In this document: one piece after another, positions 1-12,500 of the stretch
Numbering within the stretch: the stretch's first letter is position 1
Layout of the letters: every line of letters starts with the position of its first letter
Source of the DNA: Adiantum capillus-veneris
Taxonomy: Eukaryota; Streptophyta; Polypodiopsida; Polypodiales; Pteridaceae
NCBI GenBank assembly: GCA_014529385.2
Contig: CM043969.1
Span: 69,576,676 to 69,640,675, forward strand
Direction of reading: 5' to 3'
DNA: 64,000 nt
Made by a program: the position numbers and the translations under genes
The notes under the pieces: generated by a model
Told to the model about the DNA's origin: nothing
Seen by the model: the letters and a program-made list of their open reading frames with translations, nothing else
Databases searched by the model: none

Positions 1-2302
1 GACCAGAAAGTTACAATGTGGTGGATCAATCTCCTCCATGGTTAGTAGTCTGACCGGGAGTCGTGCATGTCTGGCCAGAGTGCTCTGAATCTTCTAATGT
101 AGCCTCCGTCGATGCTGTGTAGTCCTCCGCAGTCGTGGGCGCCTCGATTTCCCCAGTTCAGTCGCTCGGTCGATCAGTGTGCCTTTGGTATGAGACGAGG
201 GGGAGCTCTGCTGTGGGAGTGGCTCTTACGGCTGTCCCGTGTCTGTTCTGAAGAAGTCTGTGATCCGTCTTTGAGACTGGCTGGCCTCGCCACTCATCAG
301 GCTGTCTCTGTGTCTGCGCAGCTTGAGCAAGAACAAACCCAGGCATCTCTGATCCTCGTATCCCATGACTCTTGAGAGTGGTCCAAAACCTGCTCTGAAC
401 AAGCAATGGAAGCGGCCTCGTATCTCGTAGTAGACGGGGCAACGACATGTATAATGCAACTCTGTCTCAGGCTCCATGTCACACAAGGGGCATGTCTTGG
501 CCTCTGCCGGTACTCCGCTGTATCTCCCAGTCTCAATCCACAGCTGGTGAGAAGATGTGCGTAACTGGCCAATAGCACATCGTATCCCATGAGACAAGTG
601 GGTCTGGGTCTCGTCACAAAACCATGCTCCGTAAGCTGGAGAAGGTGGTCTCTGTAGAAAGCCATCTTCATGCCCAATTCTTGTGCTGGCTGTATCCATG
701 TCCTCCTGGTGTCTAGCTGGGTCAGGTCTTGGCGGATGAGCTTGGTGATCTCTGACTGTGTAAGAGTGAGAGATGGTGCATCCAATGAGTACTGGAATGG
801 TGGCAGCTTGCTGTCTATGCTGAACCCATGCGCCTGACACCCTGATGCCATGTCCCCATACCAGCATGTTGTATCTCCTTGCATGGCTAACTGTCGAGAG
901 GACTCCAATGCGAGCATATCTGTCTCTAGGAAGTTCCCATGTGCGGTTTATGAAGGAGACTGATCTGGTGAGCGCCTCAACTACTAGTGGGGGGGCCGCT
1001 AGCTCTGCTCGGATAATGGCCTGTGGTGCTGATGCCTTGGCTCTAATGAGCCGCGAGATCATAGAGACGAGAGGTTTCTCCATGTTCCCCCATCCATGTG
1101 TGCGACCCGGTCTTCCGTGGTGATCTAATGAAGGTTCCCATATCTCAGCTCCATAGAGCAATGCTGAAGACACCAAAGTGTCAAAGGGCCATAGCTTCGT
1201 CCGGGGTTCCTGAAACTGAACTTGCGAACACATCTTCTTCAATCTACCCAATGCTACATGGGCTCTAGTCAGTCTGGTCTCTGCTGCTCTTCTGAGTGAG
1301 AATGCAGGTCCGCTAAAAACCACTCCAAGGTAAGTGTAAGCATATGTGTACTCCACAGTCTCTTGGCCGTATGTGAATGTAGGTGCTGACCTCCTGATCC
1401 ATTGTGGGGTGGTATTAAACACCATAACCTTGGTTTTACCAAGGTTGACAGACAAACCACTTTCGTGGGCAAACCTATGCAAAGCATCCAATTGACGTTG
1501 CATTCCCTCTGGGGATTCGGAGATCAACAGTATATCATCAGCATATAACAAAAGTGGAATCCATGTCCCTGCCAACTGTGCACCTCTATCACCATCTCTC
1601 TCAATGTAGTCAGAAACCTCACCCACATACATACCGAAAAGAGGAGAGAGCGGGCAGTCCTCCTTCACCCCAATAGTGGAGTGAACCGGCGGAAAGTCCC
1701 TCAGGGGTGTGTACATGCCCTACTGATCTGTACAATGCCATGATCCCCCAAATGAGCTTTGTTGGTACTCCCATTTCCTGTAATCTGCGCATCAATCTAG
1801 CTCTAGGTACTGTGTCAAAAGCTTTGCGGAAGTCCACAAAGCTACAATAGTTCCGTCTCCCATGAGATCTGCCCTCCTCGATGATGGCCCTGAGTGTCAG
1901 GATATGGTCAAGAGTAGAGAAGCCTCTATTGAACCCTGCCTGCCCAACTGCACGCATTCCTTCCCTCTCTGCCCATCTACTCAGCTGTTGCTCAAGAATG
2001 GATGCATACAACCATGCCAGTGTGTGTCCAGTCATGATAGTGCGATAATTCCCAGGCTCCATGGGGTCTCTTGACTTGAAGATAGGTACAATCGTAGATA
2101 GGCTCCAAGTGTCCGGTAGACCCTCACACATGGCACGGTTAAACATAACTGCTAGAAGCTCTGCTAGCAGGTCTTTGGCATGCATGAAATGCTCAGCGAC
2201 TAAGCCATCATGATCATATGCCCTTCTAGTCCTCATCTTGTCAATGGCTTTCTTCACCATCTCAGCGGTGAAAAAATCACATGTGTGTGGGCATGGATCG
2301 GG

Positions 2303-2304
<2 letters not shown>
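1..2304 (-). mobile_element. 5'-truncated LINE, subfamily 1 (RT, thumb and zinc knuckle), broken
   Basis: The window opens inside the 3' UTR of this minus-strand copy. Coding matter reads from about 2260 down to about 226. The RT N-terminal half is at 2260-1619, with [11 protein letters not shown] as motif A. The RT C-terminal half and tail are at 1716-226, with LLYADDILLIS (motif C), YTYLGVVF (motif E) and a Cys/His knuckle [18 protein letters not shown]. Frameshifts lie near 1690, 905 and 600, so ORF2 is dead. The 5' end stops in the linker before RT and abuts a GA tract at 2305. The 3' UTR lacks about 200 bp present in the 43.2-kb copy, the deletion falling between two GAT-containing sites. 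Confidence 0.88.

Positions 2305-2368
<64 letters not shown>
2305..2368. repeat. (GA)n microsatellite joining two LINE copies
   Basis: A pure GA run of about 64 bp. It lies exactly between the 5' end of one minus-strand LINE and the 3' tail of the next. Confidence 0.95.
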
Positions 2369-2371
<3 letters not shown>

Positions 2372-2658
2372 GAAATGTTATATTAACGTCTTTAAAAGGA
2401 CAAAGTGACCTATGAGACCAGAAAGTTACAATGTGGTGGATCTGATATAAAGTCAGAGTAACAAGATGACAAAACGACAGAATGACAAAAAGACAAAATA
2501 AAATACTGTGGAATCCTAGACTGCTGGGTTTGGACTAAGCAGCTAAAACAGCTAGCTAGGATAGCTAGATCACAGGAGATCCAGCATCGGTCGCTGGCGG
2601 ATCTCATCAATCTCCTCCATGGTCAGTAGTCTGACTGGGCGTCGTGCATGTCGAGCCA
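2369..2658 (-). mobile_element. Strongly 5'-truncated LINE, subfamily 1 (3' end only)
   Basis: On the minus strand this holds the last codons of ORF2 (the [10 protein letters not shown] region), the 3' UTR, and the 3' stem-loop plus GAAAT-type tail. Its 5' break falls at CCAGAG, a place where the native element already reads CCAGAG, and it continues straight into a short GA tract. Confidence 0.85.
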
Positions 2659-2745
2659 GAGAGAGAGAAATGAAATGAAATGTTATGTTATATTAACATC
2701 TTCAAAAGGCCGAAGTGACCTATGAGACCAGAACGTTACAATGAG
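2659..2745 (-). mobile_element. Short GA tract plus a roughly 76-bp LINE tail
   Basis: GAGAGAGA is followed by the GAAATGAAATG tail, the stem-loop region and TGAGACCAGAACGTTACAATG, after which similarity ends. It is the shortest copy in the window and the third in the same array. Confidence 0.75.
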
Positions 2746-3468
2746 AGCAGTGCCCCAGTGAGAGGACAGTTTCGGGACTGTTTATGGCTGAAAACAGGGT
2801 AAAAACCAGTAAACACAGTGAGCTGTAATTGCTTTTTTTTTGGGCTCAAAACAGAGGGTTTAACTCCTTGGAAGTGAGTTCAAATAGGGGATTTGTTCAG
2901 GGCGAGTTTTGGGGCCATTATGTTACCGAAATTTTGCCAAAACAGATGTAATCTAGTTGGATACAAGTGAAGATCCCGAGGACTCTAGTTTTGTAACTTT
3001 ACCCTCTTAAGGAATAAAGAAATACCGAAAGGGGCGCTAGTTTTTGGGGCCTACAGGGTGTTGCTGTCTGCTTGGTAGTGCTCTAGCTGCTAGGCTGTGG
3101 TTTATCTTGAAGTGTTGAATTCGAGTCACAGGCTTATTCGTGAAGTTCCTTTGTGTCGTAAAGTCTAAAGTAAAGTTTTGGGTGAAAGCCGAAGTCTACC
3201 GCCCTACGGGCCGGTTTCAACTAGACGTTATTAAAACTTTCTTTCTTCTTCGTTGTTCCTTTCCTAGCTCATTTCATCTTTTTGCAGATGTAGCAGATCA
3301 TTTCATTTTCTCTCCTTTCTTTTTGGGGACCTGAAAATAAAGCACCACATGCACACATATGCAGGCGTACAAACAAACAAAAATCTTTGAATTTGGTTTC
3401 CTTCATCACGCAAATCCATAAAGAAATTTCATGTGTTTGTTCTTGAAATAATACTTGTGGTTTTGTAG
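2746..3468. other. Non-coding stretch with an LTR-like scrap
   Basis: I see no convincing exon here. Around 3017-3050 a phrase (GAAATACCGAAAGGGGCGCTAG) matches the R/U5 part of the LTR at 17385-17410, so a degraded LTR fragment is likely. Upstream SECA2 exons were sought and not recognised. The region ends in the pyrimidine tract and TTTTGTAG acceptor of the first exon. Confidence 0.4.
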
Positions 3469-3538
3469 CTGAAATCCAAGACGCATGAATTTAGACAATG
3501 CATCAAAGCTGGGGAGACATTGGATGACCTACAAGCTG
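3469..3538 (+). CDS. SECA2: SECA2 exon 1 of 29 visible
   Basis: Starts after TTTTGTAG and reads [10 protein letters not shown]...GETLDDLQA, the N-terminal SecA helix preceding the EAFAVVREA block. It ends in phase 1 before GTGTGT. Confidence 0.88.
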
Positions 3539-6500
3539 GTGTGTCAATTCCAATCTTTTCGTCCTTTAAGCCTCTTTGTTTGTGGAATCAATATTTAGTC
3601 AATACTATGCATGATGGAGCTGATGGTTATATCGTCTTGTGGGTGACTACCATGGGTCTATACCTTGCACTTTCCTTCAAGGGTGAATCTGGGCTTATCC
3701 TGGATTCATCTAGGTATATTTTTTAGTCATATAGCGGACATGCAGACTTCACATTGTGATGTTTTCGTCCGAGTTACGACCAGTTGATATTGTGCTAATT
3801 CTTTCTATCTTTTGTGGTGGGTATGCCCTATCAACTACCTCATTTTTATGCTAATTTTTTCGATTTGATGCTTCTTTTAGTGCTAGGCTTCATTATGGCT
3901 GAGTCTGCCCTTGATCTCCGGAGTCATGACAGAAACTCAGTACGCTGAACTTTGTGTTGATGTATGCTCATGTGTGTGTTCGTGTGGTGTGTGTTGTGTT
4001 GGGGAGCATATGTTAGTACCTAGTTCTACACCCACTATTGGGCACTGACGACGTTAGTGGGGATGTCGTGGTATTTAGTCAATACTATGCACGATGGAGC
4101 TGATGGTTATATTGTCTTGTGGGTGACTACCATGGGTCTATACCTTGCACTTTCCTTCAAGGGTGAATCTGGGCTTATCCTGGATTCATCTAGGTATATC
4201 TTTGTTTGTGGAATCAATATTTTTTACATGGATGGTAAATTGAAAGCTTTTGTAAATGGTTTGATACAGAGGCCTTTGCTGTTGTTAGAGAGGCATCAAG
4301 GCGGGTGCTAGGCATGAGACATTTTGATGTCCAGGTATGCTTTGTATTATTGGGTGTTTTGTGACAGAAGCAATGAGATTTTTTCAGGTGTTGACACAAT
4401 ATCTCCTTTCTTTCGTACTCTTTGACAATTTCATGTGTATATGTAACCGTTAACCATCAAGGCTTATCATCATGCTGACCCTCTCTCCTGTTTTGCATCA
4501 ATGCTGCCTGGTCTCTCAATTGCTTTTGAACAATTAGGTGCACTAGTTGTACAAAGGATAGGTATATCCTGCTCTAGTTTTCCTCATGGTCGAGTGCATT
4601 ACATGCATCCACTAAATTTGTACAATATTACAGCATTTTCTTTTGCATTGCGAAATCCATGGGTATTGTTTGAAGCCTTTTTTGCTGGCGTAGAGTTTTT
4701 GAATGTATAAAATAGTGATTTTTTTTTGCTTTTTTGGGGGAGGTGCATCTTATAGTCTATTGGGGAGGCATATGCTCAAAGCTCTTTTTGCCTGCTTTGG
4801 TTTTGTATGTATGTCAGAATTATACTAATCTATATTCTGTTTCATAGATTATTGGGGGGGCAGTTTTGCATGATGGGGCTATAGCAGAGATGAAGACTGG
4901 TGAAGGCAAGACTTTGGTTTCTCCTTTGGCAGGTTAAACATTTTGTAGCTCATTTGATTAGATTTCTGTTTGAACATATATAAATGGCAAACTTGTGACA
5001 AGTGAAATTCTGTTTGCTTTACAGCTTATTTGAATGCGCTGACTGGTGAGGGTGTTCATAGTAAGTTCTTTTTTTTGGGTTTCATGGCTTTACAAACCTT
5101 AGCTGCAGAAGTTTATCCTTATTTGCATTGCAATTCAGAGCAGGAGCTGCTCTTCACCTCTCTGTTATTAATATCTGTGAGACACTTATGACGGACTGTT
5201 CTTATAAAAGAAAGCTGCAGTTATTCAGTAGTTCGGGACTTATTATTTTGTTTTTTTCTTCTGCATGCAATGTACATCATATAAGTTATATTTATACTGT
5301 TTAGCTTGTGCTGGGAAATTACTAGTGCTTCAGCAATATGATAGAGCCCTCTATTTCTTAAAGAGGGGGAGAGGGGTGTTTTGACCTATCAACCAGCCCT
5401 CTTAGCCCGCCATTGAAAATAGCACTATACGTCCCCCTTGGGCTGGACTCCTCATCTTCATCCTCGATGTACCTAGGCTCTGAATGAAGGCTAACTGGTC
5501 CTATTGGTCTAGCATTGCCTCGTGCCCAAGAAGGATACTGCCTCTCTCCCCTTCAGGCATGTAGATTTGGGCGCTGTGGTTATTTGGTTATGACAGAGTG
5601 AAGTTTTTCATTGTGTCAGTCACTCCTGAAGGGAGCTGAACATTGAGCAATCTTGGAAGAAAGGGGACTGTGATATAAGGAAAAGATCGACCGCTAAATA
5701 CGATGTTCACTCCATGGTATCCATGAAATACTATGGTTAAAACTATTCCTGATCGTTTCTGGAGGCCAGGAGAGTGCAATGTTCCAGCCTCTGAAATATT
5801 TGGCTTGGTACACTGGAACAAATGCTGTCTGGCCAAAAACAAGTCATCATCCATCTTCATCTTTCAAAGGTTTTGAAATCTTGTGAAATTTAGCAATCGT
5901 TCTTGTCACCATCATTGTCATAATCATCGAGCAGTTAAGTAAGGGTTGTGGAATGCCCTCATTGATTAGTTTAGAGGCTTGAAGGTTTAAAAATTCATGA
6001 ATTCACATGTCTGGCACTCTTCATGGTATGCATAGCGGCCTGCACTATGCGCAAGATACAAAGCTTTGTGCATTTGAGGGAATGCACAATTAAAGTCTTT
6101 TGCACATGCATTAAGGGAAATATGACCCTCAAGCTAGCCACTCAGGGGGCAATGAAAGAAACACACCGTGGAAACTGTAATTTTGGAACTAGTGAAAATT
6201 TGGCGAACTTATCATCATAAGAACAAACTGAAAACTAAGAGACCAGGGTATGCCATACAATGCATCATAGAGAGAGTTGGTGGGCTTGAACCGCCATTGT
6301 GAGTGCCCCTATTTTTATTTGTTTAATTGCAGCAATTGACCATAAGACTGTTGTGCACATTTGCACTAGCGCCTTAGGTGCTGTCCCCCTTTGAAGTGCT
6401 ACCATGCTAATCCAACCAAACAACTGAGCCTAGAGTCCTAATTTGAAGGCCTTGATGACGCAGAAGAAAATAAATCTCTGAAGAGTCTGAAGGTGTGAAA

Positions 6501-9500
6501 TTAGTGATAAAGCGCTTTTTCTTAAAATCCATTTTACATAGGGTCCGCCCCCAGCCTTTTTTCTCAATGGAAGACATCAATGCCAGAAAGAGAGAATCGT
6601 TGTAGAGGGCAGTCTAAACAGAAATCTCTGAAGAGAGAAAGTATTGCTAACAGATTGTGAGTAGACCACTCCAATCTAAAGGTTGATTAGGATCACAACC
6701 TTAAAAGGAAGGATGCATTTGAATGTTTGTGGGTGACTGTGGAGCTATCAAGAACTTTCAGGGTTCTCTAAGCAAATCCTAACGCTTAGATTCATCATTT
6801 ATTTTTTCTATCGAAGACCTTCTTTGACTAAGGCTAAGAAGAAAATGAAAATAGTGGACAAATATAGCAACATTTATGTAAACGCAGCTGCACATCATCT
6901 TATGCACTTTGGAATTATAGTACTTTATCGTAATGTTGTGTTGTATACAAAAGTTATCACGGAGACACCACGTTGGTTTGGACCATTGATCATGTGCATG
7001 GATACATGCATCGTGACCAATCTTACGGTCATATTAGAATATGCTACCAATCCTGAGGCTTCTTGATGCGAACCTATCAAGCCTCTTATCATCTCCATTG
7101 AGATTATGCCAGGTTCAAACACGTTCACTGCAAACATCTTATTGTTTGTACACTACTTAATTTTTTTTCTTGATATAAATGTTGGCAATCTTTGTCATTC
7201 TTCATGATGAAATTTGGCTTAAAGTCAATAAAGTGCTCATAAATCTCCTTCAACTACTCTTGTTAGCAAAAATATCGTACCCAAATGAATGCTAGCGCCG
7301 CAATCTTTGTCAATATACAATGTTCCATTTTAAAATCTATTACTTCTTTGTAGTAGTATGTTTTTCACTTCCTGCCAAAAACCCATTGTTTGGGGAACAC
7401 CCCAAAATACACTTTTCAAATAACAAAACTTATTTTGAAATAGTTAAATTTCATAACATTCATATAGAAATGAATAGTAATTAAATCAAAAATTTTCTTA
7501 ACGGTAATGCAATAAAACATCGAACTTAGCATATAATGATAGTTATAAGCTATAAATTAAATGGTTTTCCGCTCGACGCTCCTTGAAACCATGTTTTGCA
7601 TATATCTGACAGAATTTTCTAAAAAATTGTTTGCTTAAACTGTAGTTTCTTTGCTGAAATTCTTTTCTTTGAAGAAAGCCCAAGTTGAAATTCTGTTAAT
7701 TGATGGAATTCAATTTCAAGTTCATGTATCTAGAGATCACAGCCATTTGTGTCATCTGAAATCCTTTTGTGACAAATGTCATAGTGGCAGACAAAAAAGG
7801 TGAATCTGATGATGAGAAAGGAGCAACGGCTGATGACAATCCTCTCCAAGCGTGGGCATCTACCTGGCCTTGCACTTCTCGCCACAGATCTTGCTCGAGA
7901 TCAGCCACGATCTGCCGGACAGCCTGCTTAAATTATGGATCTCTTGCCCCTGCAACTCAACCTGCTACATGCAATACATTCATGGATAGAAAGTAAGAAA
8001 GAAAGATTCCAGGATTGTCTTGTTTAGGCCAAAGAGAATTCGCCCGTGAGATGAAACCATGTACAAAGTATCAGTGTGATCTTTATGTCTCCGCTATGAT
8101 GTATCTGTGTCAGAGGCTGTGAATGGATGTGTGGACGGTATACAAGGTATAAGAGTAGTGTGGGTGAACATGATGGCAGGGGGAGCTCTACTCACTATGG
8201 CGCTCAATGCACATCTATATGCCTGGGATATCCAGGGTAGTTTTCGTTCGACGTACGGGACGTCTAGTACCGTTCGGTCGGACCCGTTCCGTTCCGTACG
8301 TTTAGTACGTTCTGTACGATCGAAAAATGTAGCCGTTTATGACCGTTGGCGGCAGTTTTTGCACGTGTTAGTGGGCGTTTAGGGAGCCATTTTGGAGCAT
8401 GTTTGCAATCATGTGGCATGTACCAATGCCTATTGCCATGCTCTCCCTCTCACATCCATAATGCCCCATGCTCTCCCTCTCCCATGCTCTTCCTCTTCCT
8501 ATAATCTATTTGAGCAACTCCTCCACCTTGTTCTCAACACAACTTACAAGCTACAAGCTCTAGCCTCTCAATGCTCTCATCATCCATGTGCTCCCATTGA
8601 AGCTCTCAAGTGACAAGGCTCAAGCTCTCCTTCTCTCCCTTGGGTTTCTCCCCCTCAAGCTCCCATTGAAGCTCTCGAGTCTCAAGTGACAAGCTCTCCA
8701 TTGTCTCTCCCTCTCAAGCTCTCATAATTGTAATCTGTCTAAATGTCAAGTTTCTTTAAGGCCTAAGCCTTAGGCTTAAGAATTATTTGTTTTTTTTAAT
8801 TTTGAACGTACATAACGTCATCGTACATCATAATTTTTTTTAGTTCGTTTAGTACTGCACATCGTCGTACGTGTACAAAACGTACGAGACCGTACGAGAC
8901 CACCCTGGGGATATCACCATGAAAATGCAAGCCTAGATAGCTCCATCTTGTGGACGGGAGGGTTTAGCATGGTGTTCATAGGGAAGTCCTTTGTAAGAAC
9001 TCAAATGATCTCCATAGGGTCAACGGTCCTCCGCTGCCATCTCCCTTGGAGATGTCACTGAGGTTTGGCTTTAATATTCTGGATCTCCCGGCTGTGTTGA
9101 TCTGATGGTTTGTAACCACTACCAACCAGGGGCTCTCGAGTCTCCATCGACGATGTGCTCCGATTTCCTCTTCTCTGGCAAAGGTGACTACGTGCTGTGC
9201 TCAGTGCTGTAACACCCTGATGAGATTCCATTTGAGAAAACTACCCAAGCGCCGCTGGTGTAGGGTTATCATCACTGACTGAAGAGAGTAGGGTCATCTT
9301 CATCACTGAAGAGAGCTCTGTCCCTCCAAACCAAGATGGGTAATGGGCTTGAATGTTATTAAAACATATACAATTGCAGACAAAGGTAATTTAGACTCTA
9401 CCTTCAATCTGTATAGCTTGCACATCTTGGCCTCCCTTGAGATGCCCCCTGCTCGATGTGCCTCAATCTCAAGGGAGTGGGATGAGACCGAGAGGTGACC

Positions 9501-12500
9501 AATCACTACCCTAGATCTATTTCACTTCAAGAATTGTTTTGTAATTTGTAATCTTGTATGTATTTGTAATCATTGGATGTTTCACGTTTTTACGGATTTT
9601 GTCATTTTCATGAGACTATGCTTTATGTCTCATGTCATATGAGGTACTTTTTAGTGTTCAGGATTGATTTCATTGTTCACTGTTTTCCGTAGGTATAGAG
9701 TCTCGTCTGACATCCATTGTGCAATCTAAAGTTTTTGGAGTTTGTTTGTTGTTGTACGTAATAGTTTAGAGTCAAATTGAAACATTGTATCTGTTGTCTC
9801 TTCTAATTGTTTAGTATTGGATGTCTCAAGTGGTTTACGGTATTATACAATTGTACGAAAGCCTCAAACTTTATATTTTATGGCAGTTTTAATATTTGTG
9901 GAGTGATATGTATAAATATATCACAAATTTCCTATAGTATTCTAGATTGTAGACTTTTTTTTTTATAAAACATACGAATGTTACATACCTAATAATTCAA
10001 ACCATTCATATTTTACGTTCCAAACATGTACCCATGTACGTAAGGTACTTCACATCCTAACCATACCAAAGTGCACCTCCAGGAGAGATGTTTGCACGGT
10101 ATTCCCTTCTCGAAGGACATCCTCCTTTATGCATGCTCACCCTTGTATTTTTCCGATTTTTTGAAGCTGCATAAGATTTCAAGTATCTTAAGTTAGTGTA
10201 CCTACTGTCTTCTGTTGTTTGAAGTACAACTGAAAGATTGGAGCATCATACTCTTGTAGTACAATCCAGTTGTATAGTAAATGATACCTTGTGATGATAC
10301 GTTTCTATAATCACAGCTGCAAGGAATAAGTGATTATTTCCAAGTTTTGTATTGAATTAAAGGAAAGTAACCTGTTCTTTTATTTTAGGACTAAATGTAA
10401 AGCTACCTTACCTTTCACTATGATCCAGTCATTACAGTGAATGATTACCTTGCCCAACGTGATGCTGAATGGATGGGGAGAATTCATCGTTTTTTGGGGC
10501 TTTCAGTAGGCCTTATTCAGGTTCTCACTTTTTCCTCTGCGCCGAGAGTGGTTTGTAACTTCATTTTTGAAGCTGATTTTCTTGAAGACAATGTGACAGA
10601 GTGGGATGAACAATGCAGAGAAGAAAGCTGCTTACAGCTGTGATATTACTTTCACAAATAATACGGTGAATTTTTGTGACCTTTTAAATCTCATGATATC
10701 AAAGTGTATAACATTTGGTCCTAGTGGTTAGCTAGAGACAGAAAGCAATCACATATACAGCAAAATGTATATGCTATATTTAATCCAAGCTGGATAAACC
10801 TCTCTTCATTATTTCACAATGCATGAAATATTATATGCAAATGGGAGGTCAGGATGTTGCATACACAGTAGGTTGAAACACTGTGGACATTGTGAATTCT
10901 CCTGGCAAGAAGTTACTCTTTGCACAGTGACATCTCATGTGCACATAAAATGGCTGTTATTAAGGCAGCCGGACAAAAGATTTTTGTGTAGAAGATATCT
11001 CAGTTATAATCAAGAGCTTCAATGTTTTTATTAAATACCTAAAGATTTTCTTTGTTGAAGAAGCCACAAGGTCGTAAGAGCTTGCTCCCAATGTGACTTT
11101 GTGTGCTTTTGCATGAGTGACTTAAGAAGTCCTACTGGAAAAAGTGAGGGTGAAACAGGTGTTCAACAACATAATGAGTACTGACTAGTTTTCATTACTT
11201 GGTAGCATCAACGACCATTGAAGAATCATACAATGACAGCCTGGTATTGGGGTCCATGGGAATTGAGATATGTGCTTAGAGTTGGCCAGTATTCTCAAAC
11301 AAAGTCAAACAAGTTTGGACAATGATTCCAACATGTTCTCAAATAAGTGGTTCCATAAAGAGTGGATCTCCATCTCCATGCTTGGAAATCTGTCTTCTTT
11401 GGTCCATGACAATCTTGATACGAGTTATCTATAAACAAACAACAAGAGGATTGAGACACATCAATTATACGTATGCTAAATTTTTATGCAAGAACCCTAA
11501 TTTGCTATTGAAGCCCCTAAATTTTTGAAGTTGTTGGAATCAAAATCTGTTTGCTCAATGCGTAGGGTTTGATCAACTTGATTGTTGCAGCATGTCCAAA
11601 TTCTCAACCGTTGAAGATATTTTTATGAGAGGTTTTTGAACCACATAAGAGAAGCAAAAAGCCTGTTTCTTGGGCTTCTTGCAGCATAAATGAGCTTATA
11701 AAGCTATGGAAACTATTCAAAAATGATTCCTGACGTTTGCACATGCTTCTCTATGCAATTCCAGGTCGGTCAAGTGTCAATCAATCCATGGTCAACAGTG
11801 GTCAAATCTGGGTGAAACATGTTGCCTCCTTGCTTCTCTTTTTCTGTTTTTTGGCAAGAAAAAAGATCCTTCCCTTAGTTAATGATAACTGCCCGAAGAC
11901 TACAAACCACCTTTACGAGAGAGGTCTACAACAGAAACATGGGGAGACTCTCCCAGTGAGAAAAAGATATGTACAATGAGGGCTAAATCACGAAATGGGA
12001 GGAGGGAAAAGACACACTGGTAGTGCCATCTGGGCGCACCCTGAACCATGGTGAAGAAAGACCCTGGGCACCATAGTTGCAAGAAAGCCGCTCGGCACTC
12101 CCACATGCGGTTGGAGCTGCCCTAAAGTCTCTCAAACTGACCCCTGAGTGTGTGTATCAGCTCCAGCCAATTGTCCCTAACAGTCTTTGCCGGTGGAATA
12201 GGTCGAGCCTCGAAGATACGAAAGCATCGTGCCCACCAAATAAACTAGAGTGTCAGGCCGCAAATGAGCTCCCTACACCACTCTCTGTCGATGCACCACT
12301 CGTCGAGGATGAACTATGTGGCAAGCTGTAGTGTTGGTCAACCCTCCTGGATCACAATCATCCTGCTGGTGGAAGCCAACTCAAAATGGAGCGCATGGCC
12401 CATGAGAGTGGACTAGGTTGCAGCGCCCCAAGTGTACTGTCAAGCTGTGGAAAGGGCTGGCATAATTCGAAGAACGTGTAGCCAAACCTGTTGTGCCATG

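Noticed and set aside
845-1123. Plus-strand frames antisense to LINE ORF2 (also at 1862, 32050, 32873, 45599, 46138, 53107 and others)
   Set aside because: Shadows of coding sequence on the opposite strand or of exon surroundings; no motif of their own.
3520-3726. Open frame starting within SECA2 exon 1 and running on
   Set aside because: It uses a different frame from the exon and reads through the donor into the 602-bp insertion. The same peptide recurs at 4057 only because the terminal repeat is duplicated.
5588-5860. 90-codon minus frame in intron 4
   Set aside because: No similarity I recognise, no supporting context, and intron-like composition around it.
10437-10643. 68-codon frame over exons 5 and 6
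   Set aside because: It keeps the exon 5 frame but runs through the intron, and it reads exon 6 in the wrong frame; the spliced model fits SecA.
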